64,000 bases of DNA from Paraferrimonas sedimenticola (GCF_002282855.1 NZ_NRIR01000001.1:124001-188000); one strand, 5' to 3'. Counted from the first letter of the stretch, positions 8,474 to 19,997 are shown. Numbers and translations are program-made. Notes: a model not told the origin generated them from the letters alone.

Positions 8474-9136
8474 CTACAGCAAACTACCCACTTCTATTTT
8501 GTCGCTACCGCCCATTTGTGCCAACTGAGCTAACAATAACTCAGCGGTAGCAAAAGCATCGCTTAGGGCGTGGTGGGCCTGATATTGGGGCAAGCGATAG
8601 CGCTGTCGACAAGCAGACAGAGTGAGATCGCCAGGCTTGATGGTTTGTTCGCGCATGGTGAGTCGGCGCTGCTCCAACACCAGCGTATCCACCCAAGGCA
8701 TCTTAAAATCTTGCCCAGTTTGGCGCTGGGCCGTAACTCGCAGAAAGCCAAAGTCCAAGCCTCCGTGGTGCGCCACCGGCACAAACCCAGCCATTTGCTT
8801 GCACCACCAGTCAAAGGCTTGCTCTGGGCTCAGCGCCTGCTCTAGCTGATTGTCGTGAATTTTGTGAATCACCGCGCTCTGCCCCACGCTGCCGTCAATT
8901 TGCACATAAACGTGCTTACCACGGCCTGGCAAAATACAGCCGTCGATAATCGGCACCATGCCAATGGCTAACAACTGGTCTTGCTGAGCATCTAGGCCGG
9001 TCATCTCTAAATCAAACACCATCAGCCGTGCTTGATTAACCGGTGTGCGCCACTGCTCGCGTACACCTCCCAGCAAGGCGCGCTGCCAGTCGTGCTTAGC
9101 GCGCCACTCGCGCCAGCGCCAAACCCAAGGCGGCAT
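8474..9136 (-). CDS. DnaQ-like DEDDh 3'-5' exonuclease
   Basis: A 220-residue exonuclease of the DNA polymerase III epsilon family. ExoI is VFDLEMTGLDAQQDQLLAIG (catalytic D and E), ExoII is HHGGLDFGFLR, and ExoIII is AHHALSDAFATAELL (H and D). It is not dnaQ itself: it lacks the epsilon C-terminal tail and has its own N-terminal extension. Its ATG overlaps the stop of the upstream cNMP/CBS/DUF294 gene by one base, so the two are translationally coupled. The same pair is a recurring neighbour of the VC2705-type symporter genes in Vibrio and Shewanella relatives; here those genes lie 6 kb away. The substrate is unknown. Confidence 0.88.
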   Translation of the reverse strand: MPPWVWRWREWRAKHDWQRALLGGVREQWRTPVNQARLMVFDLEMTGLDAQQDQLLAIGMVPIIDGCILPGRGKHVYVQIDGSVGQSAVIHKIHDNQLEQALSPEQAFDWWCKQMAGFVPVAHHGGLDFGFLRVTAQRQTGQDFKMPWVDTLVLEQRRLTMREQTIKPGDLTLSACRQRYRLPQYQAHHALSDAFATAELLLAQLAQMGGSDKIEVGSLL

Positions 9137-10986
9137 TAGGCCATGCCTCTGGCGAACTTAAGCGCAAGACCCTGCTGACCTCTGTGAACCACCTGAAAGG
9201 CGTCTCTGAGCTGATGGCGGACGAACGAGGATACGGTTTGTGGCAGCAAGTAATTGCTGACTTCCAATCCTTTGGCAAATTGCTGCCCCTGATTGGACAG
9301 ACGAGTATGACCAATGAACTCCTGCGCGTCTGCCAAATTAAGCAGGTCTTTATTGCTAATGAGCTTGGACTGAGTCAGGGCGCGAATACGTTCAAAAGTA
9401 TTGACCTCACGCACGCCTTCGGCCAAGGCGTAAATACGCATGATGTCGGTAATAAGCGCGTTGCCCTTGTGCTTAAGGTCGATGCCCTTCACTTCTTTGC
9501 CATCGCGCTCTAGCGCAAACTTCTTGAAAAAGCCTAGCGGTGGTTTGGCATTTAGGGCATTGGCACTAAGGGCTGCCAGAAAAATTGAGTTGCCCTGAGT
9601 GCGCTCGAGAATTTGGTTTTGTAGCTCGTCTACCAGGCTTTTGGCGCCGTAAACCGCGCGAATATCAAAGAAGATTGAAGCGTGCATCAGTGCCTTAGGC
9701 GATGGCGTGTCGATCCAGTCAAAAAACACTTGTCGCCAACCATCTAGGCTACGACACCACTTGGGATTTTTGGCCATGATGTCACCGGGACAATGAACAA
9801 AACCGCATTCATTTAATCCATCGCACACCAAGTTGGCCAAATGCTGAAAGTATGCGCGCTCTTCAGTACTGGGCTCATGGGCCAGCAGCAGTCCGTTGTC
9901 TTGGTCAGATTTAGCCATTTGGTCTTGGCGACCCTGGCTGCCAAACGCCAACCAGGCGTACGGCATGGGCGGTGCACCTAACTGATCTTCTGCTAATTGA
10001 ATCAAACGCTTAGTCAGCGCGTCGGTCACCAAAGTGAGCACTCGGCCAATCTCTTGTGCCCGCGCATCGGCGCTTATCATCGCCTGCAGTAAGGTAGGGA
10101 TTTGACCACTGACTTCTACCACATCGGCCACACTGACGCAGCGATTCACTCGGTTGATTAAAAACAAAGGCTGGGAGCTTTGATTGCGCAGAATATCGGT
10201 ACTGGTCAACACTCCCACCGCTTGACCATCGCGCACTACCGGCAAATGGTGAATGTGGTGATCGCTCATCACAAGATTGGCTTCAAACAGCGTCGACTTT
10301 TCGGAAATACTCATGGGATTGGCAGTCATCACTTGTGACATGGGGGCATCAGCGCTTAAACCCACCGCCAACACTCGGTTGCGTAGGTCTTTGTCGGTAA
10401 CAATTCCTTTGAGTTCCCCCATGTGTTCCACCAGCACGGAGGACACTCGTCTATCTCGCATCAAACGAGCGCAATCTTGCACAGTGTCATTGAGTCCAAC
10501 ACTGACCAAATTGCGAGACATCAGCGAATCGACTCTCGATACGGAAGAATCGGTTTTGGTGGAATAGCGGGTTTGCAGACGCACTCGCTTGGCGTGGGCC
10601 TTGTTGAAGAAGCGGTCGAACTTGCGATTTTGTTGACGCAGGGTGTTAAAACACTCGGCATCGATACTCATTAGTAGGCCGTCTTCAAGCACTATCGCTC
10701 GATTGACCACCGCCTCACCGGTTAGCAGAGTGGGATAGCCAAATACACCACCGCGACTGAGTCGGTCCACCAGCTCACCGCTTGGCGTTCGTATCTCAAA
10801 TGCGCCGCTAGACACCAAGTACAACTTAGGGTCTTGCTGACTCATAGGGACTTCTCCCTGAGCTTTAGCAAAGTATTGAATTTTGAGATCTCGAAGCGCC
10901 AAGCGCTGCTCGGATTCGGTTAGCTGACTAAATGGCAAAGTTTCGCGAAAAAATGCCATTACCTCTTGTAATTCAACACCATCCAT
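9136..10986 (-). CDS. cNMP-binding / CBS / DUF294 nucleotidyltransferase-like protein
   Basis: A 616-residue cytoplasmic signalling protein. Domains in order: a cyclic-nucleotide-binding fold (about 10-115), two CBS motifs (about 155-270, with MSRNLVSV, VTDKDLRNRV and LTSTDILRN), a DUF294 nucleotidyltransferase-like domain with the motif FGSQGRQDQMAKSDQDNG (about 345-365), and the C-terminal DUF294_C helical domain. The GS-X-D pattern resembles the GlnD/GlnE uridylyl- or adenylyltransferase core, but the real reaction is not established. It is coupled to the downstream exonuclease by overlap. It starts 40 bp from the divergent small membrane protein gene. Confidence 0.88.
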   Translation of the reverse strand: MDGVELQEVMAFFRETLPFSQLTESEQRLALRDLKIQYFAKAQGEVPMSQQDPKLYLVSSGAFEIRTPSGELVDRLSRGGVFGYPTLLTGEAVVNRAIVLEDGLLMSIDAECFNTLRQQNRKFDRFFNKAHAKRVRLQTRYSTKTDSSVSRVDSLMSRNLVSVGLNDTVQDCARLMRDRRVSSVLVEHMGELKGIVTDKDLRNRVLAVGLSADAPMSQVMTANPMSISEKSTLFEANLVMSDHHIHHLPVVRDGQAVGVLTSTDILRNQSSQPLFLINRVNRCVSVADVVEVSGQIPTLLQAMISADARAQEIGRVLTLVTDALTKRLIQLAEDQLGAPPMPYAWLAFGSQGRQDQMAKSDQDNGLLLAHEPSTEERAYFQHLANLVCDGLNECGFVHCPGDIMAKNPKWCRSLDGWRQVFFDWIDTPSPKALMHASIFFDIRAVYGAKSLVDELQNQILERTQGNSIFLAALSANALNAKPPLGFFKKFALERDGKEVKGIDLKHKGNALITDIMRIYALAEGVREVNTFERIRALTQSKLISNKDLLNLADAQEFIGHTRLSNQGQQFAKGLEVSNYLLPQTVSSFVRHQLRDAFQVVHRGQQGLALKFARGMA

Positions 10987-11026
10987 CGCTTTAATAGTCC
11001 CAAGTCATTTGTTCCCGAGGAGCGTC

Positions 11027-11263
11027 ATGGAATACCTTCCCCACCTACAAGCCCTATTATTACTCGGCGGCGTTTTGCTCGTCATTACGGCTTTAGTCAA
11101 ATACATCGCAAGAACTAAAAATTATAATGCCGTTTGGCAGGTCTTCGTCAACAAACTCAATGATATGGCGATTGGCGAGTTCAAGCTATTCCGCATGGGT
11201 GTGCTGTTTTTGTTTATCGGGATCCTGGTTCGAATTGCCAATCTGATTATTTTTGGCCCTTAG
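11027..11263 (+). CDS. Small two-helix membrane protein, unknown function
   Basis: A 78-residue protein. The ATG at 11027 is chosen because GAGGAG lies just upstream; an in-frame TTG further upstream has no such site. It has two hydrophobic segments (about residues 7-27 and 56-76) around a charged middle, so it probably sits in the inner membrane as a hairpin. I do not recognise the family. It diverges from the cNMP/CBS/DUF294 gene and is followed after about 28 bp by the CGWC oxidoreductase gene, with which it may be cotranscribed. Confidence 0.7.
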   Translation: MEYLPHLQALLLLGGVLLVITALVKYIARTKNYNAVWQVFVNKLNDMAIGEFKLFRMGVLFLFIGILVRIANLIIFGP

Positions 11264-11291
11264 TTTTTGCCGAAGAATAAGTGAGGCGAGA

Positions 11292-11912
11292 ATGCGACTC
11301 TTGTATGTAATGGATCCCATGTGTGGCTGGTGCTACGGCTTTCAGCCCGAGCTAGAAGCCTTGTTGGCCAAGTATCCCAATGCCCAAGTGGATTGGATAA
11401 TGGGCGGTTTGGCCCCGGATAGCCAAACTCCAATGGACGAGCAGCTTAGACAAACCATCGCCAGCTACTGGCATCAAATAGAAGCCAAGTCCCAAGTCAG
11501 CTTTAACCACGAATTTTGGACCCTCAACACGCCTTATCGCTCCACTTATCCGGCTTGTCGTGCGGTAATTGCCGCTGAGACAATACAAGCGAATAGCGCA
11601 CAAGCGATGGCCAAAGCCATTCAAGCGGCCTACTACCAAGAGGCAAAAAATCCTTCACTCGAAACGACTTTGACGGCCTGTGCTAGCGGCATAGGTATCG
11701 ATGAAGCGCAATTTGAAAAGACGCTGCACTCAGCACAAACCCAGCAAAGGTTGCAGCAGCAGCTTGATATTGCCCGTCAGCTGCAAGTTAGCGGCTTTCC
11801 AGCACTGTTTTACATTGACGAGAAACATCGCGCCTACCCCTTGGCATTAGGATTCAGCCAAACCGCCGAGATGGAGCAACGCCTTAGCCAAGTATTAGGC
11901 GTTGTGAACTAG
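11292..11912 (+). CDS. DsbA-family cytoplasmic oxidoreductase (CGWC motif)
   Basis: A 206-residue thioredoxin-fold protein with the active-site motif CGWC at residues 11-14 (MDPMCGWCYGFQPEL). A helical insert follows, then the cis-proline loop SGFPALFY. It resembles the DsbA/FrnE-like family that works in the cytoplasm; no signal peptide is present. The ATG at 11292 is preferred over an in-frame ATG at 11253, because 11292 has GAGGCGAG upstream and the motif then falls at the usual distance from the N-terminus. The substrate is unknown. The likely operon partner is the small membrane protein upstream. Confidence 0.85.
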   Translation: MRLLYVMDPMCGWCYGFQPELEALLAKYPNAQVDWIMGGLAPDSQTPMDEQLRQTIASYWHQIEAKSQVSFNHEFWTLNTPYRSTYPACRAVIAAETIQANSAQAMAKAIQAAYYQEAKNPSLETTLTACASGIGIDEAQFEKTLHSAQTQQRLQQQLDIARQLQVSGFPALFYIDEKHRAYPLALGFSQTAEMEQRLSQVLGVVN

Positions 11913-11976
11913 TCTTTAGATAAACACCTGGTTGAGGCGATAACTTTGTCTTCTAGATTCTCAAAGTCCAAGACCC

Positions 11977-12495
11977 ATGACTCTCTCATTTGAAACTCCT
12001 CGCCTTGTGGTGCTCGAGCTAGAAGAATCGCTCAAACCAGTCGAGCATACAGCGCTGATTGAGCGTATTCCTGAAATACTTATCTTCGACGTGGTAAAAG
12101 ACCTACCGCCCTATTTTCAGCAGATAAACACGCCTCAACAGGCGACGCTGTGGCTTAGTGCCATGCTCGAGGAAAGTCATCTGCTCACTGTTAGCACACG
12201 CCAAGGCCAATTGATCGGGTTTCTGTTCGTCGCAAAAAGTACCCAGCCAGAAGCGCACATAGGTTATCTGTTGGCAAAAGACTACTGGGGTCAGGGGCTT
12301 GCCAGCGAGTTACTGCAGGGGTTTATTCATACGGTGTCGCAACAGGGGCACTGGCAAAAGCTGATTGGCGGAGTGGCCAAATCCAATACTGCCTCAATTG
12401 GGTTATTAGAGAAGCTGGGCTTTGTGGCTCGGCCGTCAAAACAAGAGGATTCTCTCTTTTTTGAGCTTGTAATCCCTCCAAAATACTCGCGCTAA
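11977..12495 (+). CDS. GNAT-family N-acetyltransferase
   Basis: A 172-residue GCN5-related acetyltransferase of the RimJ/RimL type (Acetyltransf_3). It begins with the typical ETPRLVVLEL strand. The acetyl-CoA pyrophosphate loop is in AHIGYLLAKDYWGQGLASELL (Q/R-X-X-G-X-G/A), followed by GVAKSNTASIGLLEKLGF. It may acetylate a protein N-terminus, an amino acid or a small molecule; sequence does not say which. It lies 64 bp after the CGWC gene and ends at a perfect palindromic terminator. Confidence 0.85.
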   Translation: MTLSFETPRLVVLELEESLKPVEHTALIERIPEILIFDVVKDLPPYFQQINTPQQATLWLSAMLEESHLLTVSTRQGQLIGFLFVAKSTQPEAHIGYLLAKDYWGQGLASELLQGFIHTVSQQGHWQKLIGGVAKSNTASIGLLEKLGFVARPSKQEDSLFFELVIPPKYSR

Positions 12496-12510
12496 AGGCG
12501 CTAAGTGCAA

Positions 12511-12536
12511 AAAAGGTGACCCTAGGGTCACCTTTT
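12511..12536. terminator. Bidirectional terminator between the acetyltransferase and katG
   Basis: A perfect 26-bp palindrome with arms AAAAGGTGACCC and GGGTCACCTTTT. The A and T flanks suit both converging genes. Confidence 0.9.
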
Positions 12537-12636
12537 AATTTATTAGGCTTGCTCCAACACGCTCCGAATCGACTACTCCTTATATGTGAAGGCAGGCAGT
12601 CGCCCTATTTGGTTCGTGCTATTGCCCCACCAAGGG

Positions 12637-14820
<2,184 letters not shown>

Positions 14821-14902
14821 TTAACTCCACATGGGTTATACAAGTTCACAAAGCAGTTTACTGGTTTCGTTATCCTTTGATTATCCTGACTAAACTAACT
14901 AC

Positions 14903-14925
14903 ATTGTTAAGCCTGGCTTAACAAT
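14903..14925. promoter_or_regulatory. 23-bp perfect palindrome between katG and the LysR gene
   Basis: Arms ATTGTTAAGCC and GGCTTAACAAT flank a single central T and contain the LysR motif T-N11-A. It ends 10 bp before the LysR start, the usual place for an autoregulatory LysR recognition site. Confidence 0.7.
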
Positions 14926-14935
14926 AATAGACACT

Positions 14936-15856
14936 ATGCCGAGAAACACGATAAATAGATTGAAACAAATGGCGGTTTTTTGCCACGTGGTTGATGCGGG
15001 TAGCCTGACCGGCGCCGCGCAACAACTCGGTATGAGTGCCTCGGCCATCAGTCAGCAGGTGACCCAGCTTGAGGAAGACCTAGGGATCTCACTGATCTAT
15101 CGCTCAACTCGAAAAATCAGTTTGTCCGAAGCCGGCAAGCGCTATTACCAACACGGCAAGCGCATGATGAATGCCGCCGAGTGCGCCAACGACGAAATCG
15201 TTTCAGCCAAAGACTCCATTGAAGGTGAAATTAGGATCTCAGCTTTTGTGGGTATTGCAGCCTGGGTACTAGGGGACTTATTGCGCGCCTGTCTCGATGA
15301 GCACCCACAATTAAAGTTCAACATCACCGCCACCGACGCAGGCTGCGATTTGATCATGCAGCAAATCGATATCGCCATTGGTGTCGGGCAGCCGCAAAAA
15401 TCCGATTACATTTACCATAGGTTAGGCACCATGGGGATTGGCTTGTATGCCAGCCCAAGCTACCTAGAGACATATGGCGTACCCAAAATCCCTGACGATT
15501 TAAACAATCATCATTGGATTGGTCACAACGAAAGCGCCGAAAAGGACAATCTCAATCCCTTATCCGATGTATTGCTATCGGATAGCAAAGGGAAAACTCG
15601 CTTGGTGCAACCTAGCTACCGAGTTAAGTCAAACGATTTGAATACACTAATTGGCCAAACACTTGCGGGGCTCGGGCTATGCGCTCTGCCCGAAATGGAA
15701 GTCAACGCCCTGTCCCATCGCGGTGGACTAACGCGAGTGCTACCCGACTGGACAATTGAGCCGCGCCCCATCTACGCACTAACCGTAGACAGAAAACTGC
15801 CCAACAAAGTTAAGGTGCTGCTCGACGCACTAAAGCAATATTTCGAGCGTTTGTAA
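14936..15856 (+). CDS. LysR-family transcriptional regulator divergent from katG
   Basis: A 306-residue regulator. The N-terminal winged helix (about 8-66) reads MAVFCHVVDAGSLTGAAQQLGMSASAISQQVTQLEEDLG, and a LysR substrate domain of the CrgA/DmlR type (about 95-300) follows. It is not OxyR: the redox pair and GHCFRDQ-like loop are absent. A second ATG (14969) exists, but 14936 gives the normal length of DNA contacts. No strong ribosome binding site is seen, because the palindrome occupies that region. Its position opposite katG makes katG a likely target; the inducer is unknown. Confidence 0.88.
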   Translation: MPRNTINRLKQMAVFCHVVDAGSLTGAAQQLGMSASAISQQVTQLEEDLGISLIYRSTRKISLSEAGKRYYQHGKRMMNAAECANDEIVSAKDSIEGEIRISAFVGIAAWVLGDLLRACLDEHPQLKFNITATDAGCDLIMQQIDIAIGVGQPQKSDYIYHRLGTMGIGLYASPSYLETYGVPKIPDDLNNHHWIGHNESAEKDNLNPLSDVLLSDSKGKTRLVQPSYRVKSNDLNTLIGQTLAGLGLCALPEMEVNALSHRGGLTRVLPDWTIEPRPIYALTVDRKLPNKVKVLLDALKQYFERL

Positions 15857-15934
15857 CTGCAACAACACAAACCAGCATGTGACCCCTGAGTAGCCGCTAG
15901 CAACGCCAAAAGCGCAGGTAAAAAGCACGCAGGC

Positions 15935-15963
15935 AAAAAAAAGGTGACCCAAAGGCCACCTTT
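15935..15963 (-). terminator. Terminator of the sodium/solute symporter operon
   Basis: On the minus strand GGTGGCC pairs with GGTCACC (one G-U) around a short loop, followed by seven or more T. It also lies downstream of the converging LysR gene. Confidence 0.8.
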
Positions 15964-15986
15964 CAAAGCAGAGAGACAATCAATCT

Positions 15987-17687
15987 CTAATGGTCAACCG
16001 CACCGCCAGCACCTTTCGGGTAGCGAATACTCTCAACCATGTCTTGCACTTCTTCTGGCGTGTTCTGAGTCACTTTAGACACCACAATCGCCACGATGAA
16101 GTTAAGCAGCATACCCAGAGTACCAATACCTTCTGGCGAGATACCGAACCACCAGTTGTCAGGCGTGTTGGCCGCAGGGTTTACGAACTTGAAGTAAATG
16201 ATGTAAGCGGCGGTGAACAAGATACCGCTGATCATGCCGTAAATCGCACCTTCTTTGTTCATCGACTTCATGAAGATACCCATGATAATCGCTGGGAAGA
16301 AGGAGCTCGCCGCGAGGCCGAAGGCAAAGGCGACCACCTGCGCCACAAAGCCGGGCGGATTAATCCCGAGGTAACCGGCAATCATAATCGCCACCGCAGC
16401 CGCGATCCGCGCGTACATCAGCTCTTGTTTGTCGGTAATATCCGGCATCAAGTTTCGTTTGAGCAAATCGTGCGACACTGAGGTTGAGATCACCAGCAGC
16501 AGACCCGCCGATGTCGACAGTGCTGCAGCCACACCACCGGCCGCCACCAAAGCGATTACCCAAGCAGGTAGGTTCGCAATTTCAGGGTTGGCCAATACCA
16601 TGATGTCACGGTCAATCTTCATCTCGTTGCGCTCATCGCCCGAGTAGAACATCTTGCCGTCGCCGTTCTTATCTTCAAAGGTGATAAGACCGGTTTCTTC
16701 CCAGTTCTTAATCCACTGAGGCGCTTGCGCGTATTCCACACCCTGCATGTCTTGACCGTTAATGGTCTCAATCATGTTTACACGAGCGAATGAAGCAACC
16801 GCAGGTGCAGTGGTGTAAAGCAGTGAAATAAATACCAATGCCCAACCGGCAGACAGGCGCGCATCCGATACCTTAGGTACGGTGAAGAAGCGCACAATCA
16901 CGTGTGGCAGACCAGCAGTACCAACCATCAAGGCTGCAGTAATAAAGAATACGTCGATGGTGGACTTAGTGCCGTCGGTATAAGCGTTAAAGCCCAATTC
17001 CGTGGATAAGCCGTCGAGTTTATCGAGCAGATAGGTCCCGTCGGCCACTGTACTACCAAAGCCCAACTGAGGGATCGGGTTGTTGGTCATCAGAATAGAG
17101 ATAAATACCGCTGGTACCAAGTAGGCACAAATCAATACACAGTACTGAGCCACCTGGGTGTAGGTAATACCTTTCATACCACCAAGTACGGCGTAGAAGA
17201 ACACGATACCCATACCGATGATCACACCTGTGGTCACATCAACTTCTAAGAAGCGCGAGAACACCACACCAACACCGCGCATTTGACCGGCGCAGTAGGT
17301 GAAACAGATGAAGATGGCACAGATAACCGCAACGGTACGCGCGGTGTTAGAGTAATAACGGTCGCCGATGAAGTCTGGCACGGTGAACTTACCAAACTTA
17401 CGTAGATAAGGCGCCAAACACAGAGCCAGTAGCACGTAACCACCGGTCCAGCCCATCAGGTATACGCCACCGTCATAGCCCATGAATGAAATCAGACCGG
17501 CCATCGAAATAAACGAGGCAGCTGACATCCAGTCGGCGGCGGTTGCCATACCGTTGGCTACTGGGTGTACGCCACCACCAGCCACGTAGAAGTCGTTAGT
17601 GGAACCGGCACGCGCCCAGATGGCGATACCGATGTACAACGCAAAGGTTGCACCAACGATGATAAAAGTCAGTAATTGCAAATCCAT
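15987..17687 (-). CDS. Sodium/solute symporter large subunit (VC2705 subfamily, ActP-like)
   Basis: A 566-residue inner-membrane transporter of the sodium:solute symporter family with about 13 hydrophobic segments. [28 protein letters not shown] is the family sodium-site region. A hydrophilic insert at about 310-355 ([27 protein letters not shown]) is typical of the VC2705 group and not of E. coli ActP. It is paired with a small DUF4212 subunit whose stop lies 3 bp upstream of its ATG, the hallmark of this two-gene system. Acetate or another small carboxylate is the usual guess for the substrate; acs is not in the window. Confidence 0.9.
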   Translation of the reverse strand: MDLQLLTFIIVGATFALYIGIAIWARAGSTNDFYVAGGGVHPVANGMATAADWMSAASFISMAGLISFMGYDGGVYLMGWTGGYVLLALCLAPYLRKFGKFTVPDFIGDRYYSNTARTVAVICAIFICFTYCAGQMRGVGVVFSRFLEVDVTTGVIIGMGIVFFYAVLGGMKGITYTQVAQYCVLICAYLVPAVFISILMTNNPIPQLGFGSTVADGTYLLDKLDGLSTELGFNAYTDGTKSTIDVFFITAALMVGTAGLPHVIVRFFTVPKVSDARLSAGWALVFISLLYTTAPAVASFARVNMIETINGQDMQGVEYAQAPQWIKNWEETGLITFEDKNGDGKMFYSGDERNEMKIDRDIMVLANPEIANLPAWVIALVAAGGVAAALSTSAGLLLVISTSVSHDLLKRNLMPDITDKQELMYARIAAAVAIMIAGYLGINPPGFVAQVVAFAFGLAASSFFPAIIMGIFMKSMNKEGAIYGMISGILFTAAYIIYFKFVNPAANTPDNWWFGISPEGIGTLGMLLNFIVAIVVSKVTQNTPEEVQDMVESIRYPKGAGGAVDH

Positions 17688-17690
17688 GGC

Positions 17691-17957
17691 TTAGTCCTCA
17701 TGTACGTCGTATTTGCGGTCGATAGCGTTCATCTTGGCCACGTAGACGAAGATGAGTGCCACAAACACGTAGATGGAGCCCTGCTGAGCAAACCAGAAGC
17801 CCAGCTTAAAGCCAAAGAAACGAATTTCGTTGAGTGGTTCTACAAGCACAATGCCGAATAGAAACGACACGCTAAACCAGATTGCCAATAGGCCAAGTAC
17901 TAGGCGAATGTTCTCGCTCCAGTAGGCTTTGGCTTTGTCATCGCTTTCGAATGCCAT
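17691..17957 (-). CDS. Sodium/solute symporter small subunit (DUF4212)
   Basis: An 88-residue membrane protein with two hydrophobic segments (about 20-42 and 55-77) and the DUF4212 pattern AKAYWSENIRLVLGLLAIWFSVSF, PLNEIRFFGFKLGFWFAQQG and YVFVALIFVY. The ATG at 17957 matches the family N-terminus (MAFES...) and has GGGGAT upstream; an ATG at 17972 adds five residues and is the alternative. It precedes the large symporter subunit by 3 bp, so the two are made together and probably form a complex in the inner membrane. Confidence 0.9.
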   Translation of the reverse strand: MAFESDDKAKAYWSENIRLVLGLLAIWFSVSFLFGIVLVEPLNEIRFFGFKLGFWFAQQGSIYVFVALIFVYVAKMNAIDRKYDVHED

Positions 17958-18125
17958 TTGATCGATCCCCATGATGGTTTTTCTAATAATCAGGGATAAG
18001 TTAGCAATATGTGACCAACTAATAAGCAAGACTTTAGTCTAGTGTTGCTTATTAGTTGATGGCTGAGTTAGCCATAAAACCATATAAAACAACAGGTTAC
18101 GGATAGACTGGCGCGATAGACAACA

Positions 18126-18156
18126 AAAAGGCCGTTAGACTTAAGTCTAACGGCCT
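18126..18156 (-). terminator. Terminator of the DAACS carrier gene
   Basis: AGGCCGTTAGAC and its exact complement form a long perfect stem (18129-18156). It is followed on the minus strand by a T-run. Confidence 0.9.
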
Positions 18157-18188
18157 ACAAGCGTTAAACGGCTTGGCGTTGTTGTGAG

Positions 18189-19337
18189 TTAGGACTGCTT
18201 ACCACTCCAGCGGTCTACCCAGACAGACAAAGCACCGTCACAAGTCACGTTACAAGCGGTACCAAAGCTGTCTTGTGCTAGATACAGGGCAATCATCAGA
18301 CCCACTGCCGCTTCGTTAAAGCCCATCATGCCGGTGAGCAAACCAAGAGCCGCCATCACAGCACCGCCCGGCGCACCAGGGGCTGCAATCATCACCACGC
18401 CCAGCATCATGATAAATGGCAGTGCTTCGCCTAGACTTGGCAATCCCAACTCGGGTGATAGATGCATCACCGCCATCGCGCAGGTAACGATAGTAATGGT
18501 CGATCCGGCCAAGTGAATCGATGCGCACAAAGGCACAGTCACGTTAGCCACTTCAGGAGTCACGCCATTCTCTTTTACCTGACGCAAACTCACAGGAATG
18601 GTCGCCGCTGACGACATGGTACCCAATGCCGTCACATAAGCTGGCAACATGGTCTTAAGCAACCCCAGCGGCGGTTTGCCATTGGCCAAACCGGTAACCA
18701 CGTACAGTACGCTGATATAACCCCAATGCATCACCAGCGCGACTAACAGCACCACGCCGAAGGTTTGCAGCGTGTCGAATACAGTGCCTGCGGCAGCCAT
18801 GTCGGCGAACACACCGGCGATGTAGAAAGGCAGTAGAGGAATGATCACCGAGCGCAGCAGCAAATCGATGACATCACGACCGGCTTCTAAGCCGCCAATT
18901 AGGTTTTGACGCTGTAGCTTGCTCGCTCCCATACCAAATACAAAGGCCAACGCCAGTGCGGTCATCACCCCAAAAATAGGCGGAATATCCAGTTCGATAA
19001 AGCTCTTAAGTACTCGTGCTTCTTCGTCAACCGCCGCCAACTCTGTGGTCAGGCTAGGTACTACCAGACTGGCCACGCCAAAGGCAATTAGACCTGCCAG
19101 CAAGGTTGAGCCGTAAGCCACGCCGACGGTTTTGCCCAACAGGCCTGAGCCTTGCGAGGACATGGAAGCGATACCGCTACCGATAAAGAAGAAAATGATC
19201 AGTGGAATGGTGAAACCGATCAATTGCCCAATTAAGGTTTGTCCGGTTAACAGCAGACGTACTAAAAAGTCTGGGCCATACAGGCCTACCAGCATACCGG
19301 CGGCAATACCGCTAATCAGTTTTAATATTAAATTCAT
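18189..19337 (-). CDS. Dicarboxylate/amino acid:cation symporter (DAACS, SLC1 family)
   Basis: A 382-residue inner-membrane carrier. It shows the family re-entrant and substrate features: serine-rich MSSAATIPVSLRQVKENGV (HP1), VPLCASIHLAGSTITIV (the equivalent of TM7 NMDGT, though altered), and DSFGTACNVTCDGALSVWVDRW near the end. The TM7 motif differs from the usual NMDGT (here HLAGS), as in the YdjN-like and dicarboxylate branches, so the substrate is uncertain. It is monocistronic with its own terminator, 850 bp downstream of the symporter small subunit in the opposite sense of transcription order. Confidence 0.85.
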   Translation of the reverse strand: MNLILKLISGIAAGMLVGLYGPDFLVRLLLTGQTLIGQLIGFTIPLIIFFFIGSGIASMSSQGSGLLGKTVGVAYGSTLLAGLIAFGVASLVVPSLTTELAAVDEEARVLKSFIELDIPPIFGVMTALALAFVFGMGASKLQRQNLIGGLEAGRDVIDLLLRSVIIPLLPFYIAGVFADMAAAGTVFDTLQTFGVVLLVALVMHWGYISVLYVVTGLANGKPPLGLLKTMLPAYVTALGTMSSAATIPVSLRQVKENGVTPEVANVTVPLCASIHLAGSTITIVTCAMAVMHLSPELGLPSLGEALPFIMMLGVVMIAAPGAPGGAVMAALGLLTGMMGFNEAAVGLMIALYLAQDSFGTACNVTCDGALSVWVDRWSGKQS

Positions 19338-19394
19338 TGATTGCTAACTCGTTTTATAATTTGCCTCGTTACACGAGGTTTTGTTGGCGATTGG

Positions 19395-19997
19395 CTAATT
19401 CAATTCGCTCAAATAATCGATCAAGTCCGCCAGTACTTCAGCGTCGTTGATCTTCGCGCTAACCAAATAGCGCCCATTGACCAGTAAGCTTGGTACGCCA
19501 GAAATCTCGGCGTTAAAAGCTCGGCGGTCCAGTTGTTCCATTTGTCGAGCCAGTTGCGGATCTTTGGATACTTTGAGTACCTCTTGTTTATCGATCCCAA
19601 AGGGTGCCAAGAAAGCGGCAACGTCATTGCGGCTCTGTAGCGGCATCCCACGCTCGTGTATTCGCTCAAACAACTCCATTTGCATGATGGCGCGCTTGTT
19701 ATAGCGCTCCGCTATCAGGTGAGCCAATTGACTCAATGCCCAGGTTTTGCGGCCAACGCCCACAGGATTCCATACCAGTGGTAAAGGCTCGCTAAGTTTG
19801 GGCATAGTCGCCTCAATCACGCTCTGATGGCGGTAACAGTGAGGACAGTTGTATGAGAAAAAGACTCTCAGTTCTTTCGCTTGTTCAGTGGTTTTCGACG
19901 CCACCACTTGGTAGTCCTGCCCTTCGACAAAGCGAGTGGGCATGGCCATTACCGACCAACTGGTTAGCAAACTGAGCAATAGAACCCTTAACAACAT
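19395..19997 (-). CDS. Periplasmic DsbA-like thiol:disulfide oxidoreductase
   Basis: A 200-residue protein beginning MLLRVLLLSLLTSWSVMAMP, a signal peptide cleaved near VMA-MP. The active site is FFSYNCPHCYRHQ (CPHC, as in E. coli DsbA) and the cis-Pro loop is ISGVPSLLVNGRYL. The start at 19997 is chosen because AAGGAGAGG precedes it; longer in-frame starts would run into the upstream gene. It probably introduces disulfides into exported proteins. It lies 23 bp after the SDR-type epimerase gene. It may be the main DsbA or a second copy; dsbB is not in the window. Confidence 0.9.
   Translation of the reverse strand: MLLRVLLLSLLTSWSVMAMPTRFVEGQDYQVVASKTTEQAKELRVFFSYNCPHCYRHQSVIEATMPKLSEPLPLVWNPVGVGRKTWALSQLAHLIAERYNKRAIMQMELFERIHERGMPLQSRNDVAAFLAPFGIDKQEVLKVSKDPQLARQMEQLDRRAFNAEISGVPSLLVNGRYLVSAKINDAEVLADLIDYLSELN

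Noticed and set aside
11009-11026. TTG start for the small membrane protein
   Set aside because: The ATG at 11027 has the ribosome binding site and gives a cleaner N-terminus.
14936-15856. OxyR as the LysR regulator next to katG
   Set aside because: The OxyR redox cysteine region is missing and the sequence fits the CrgA/DmlR type.
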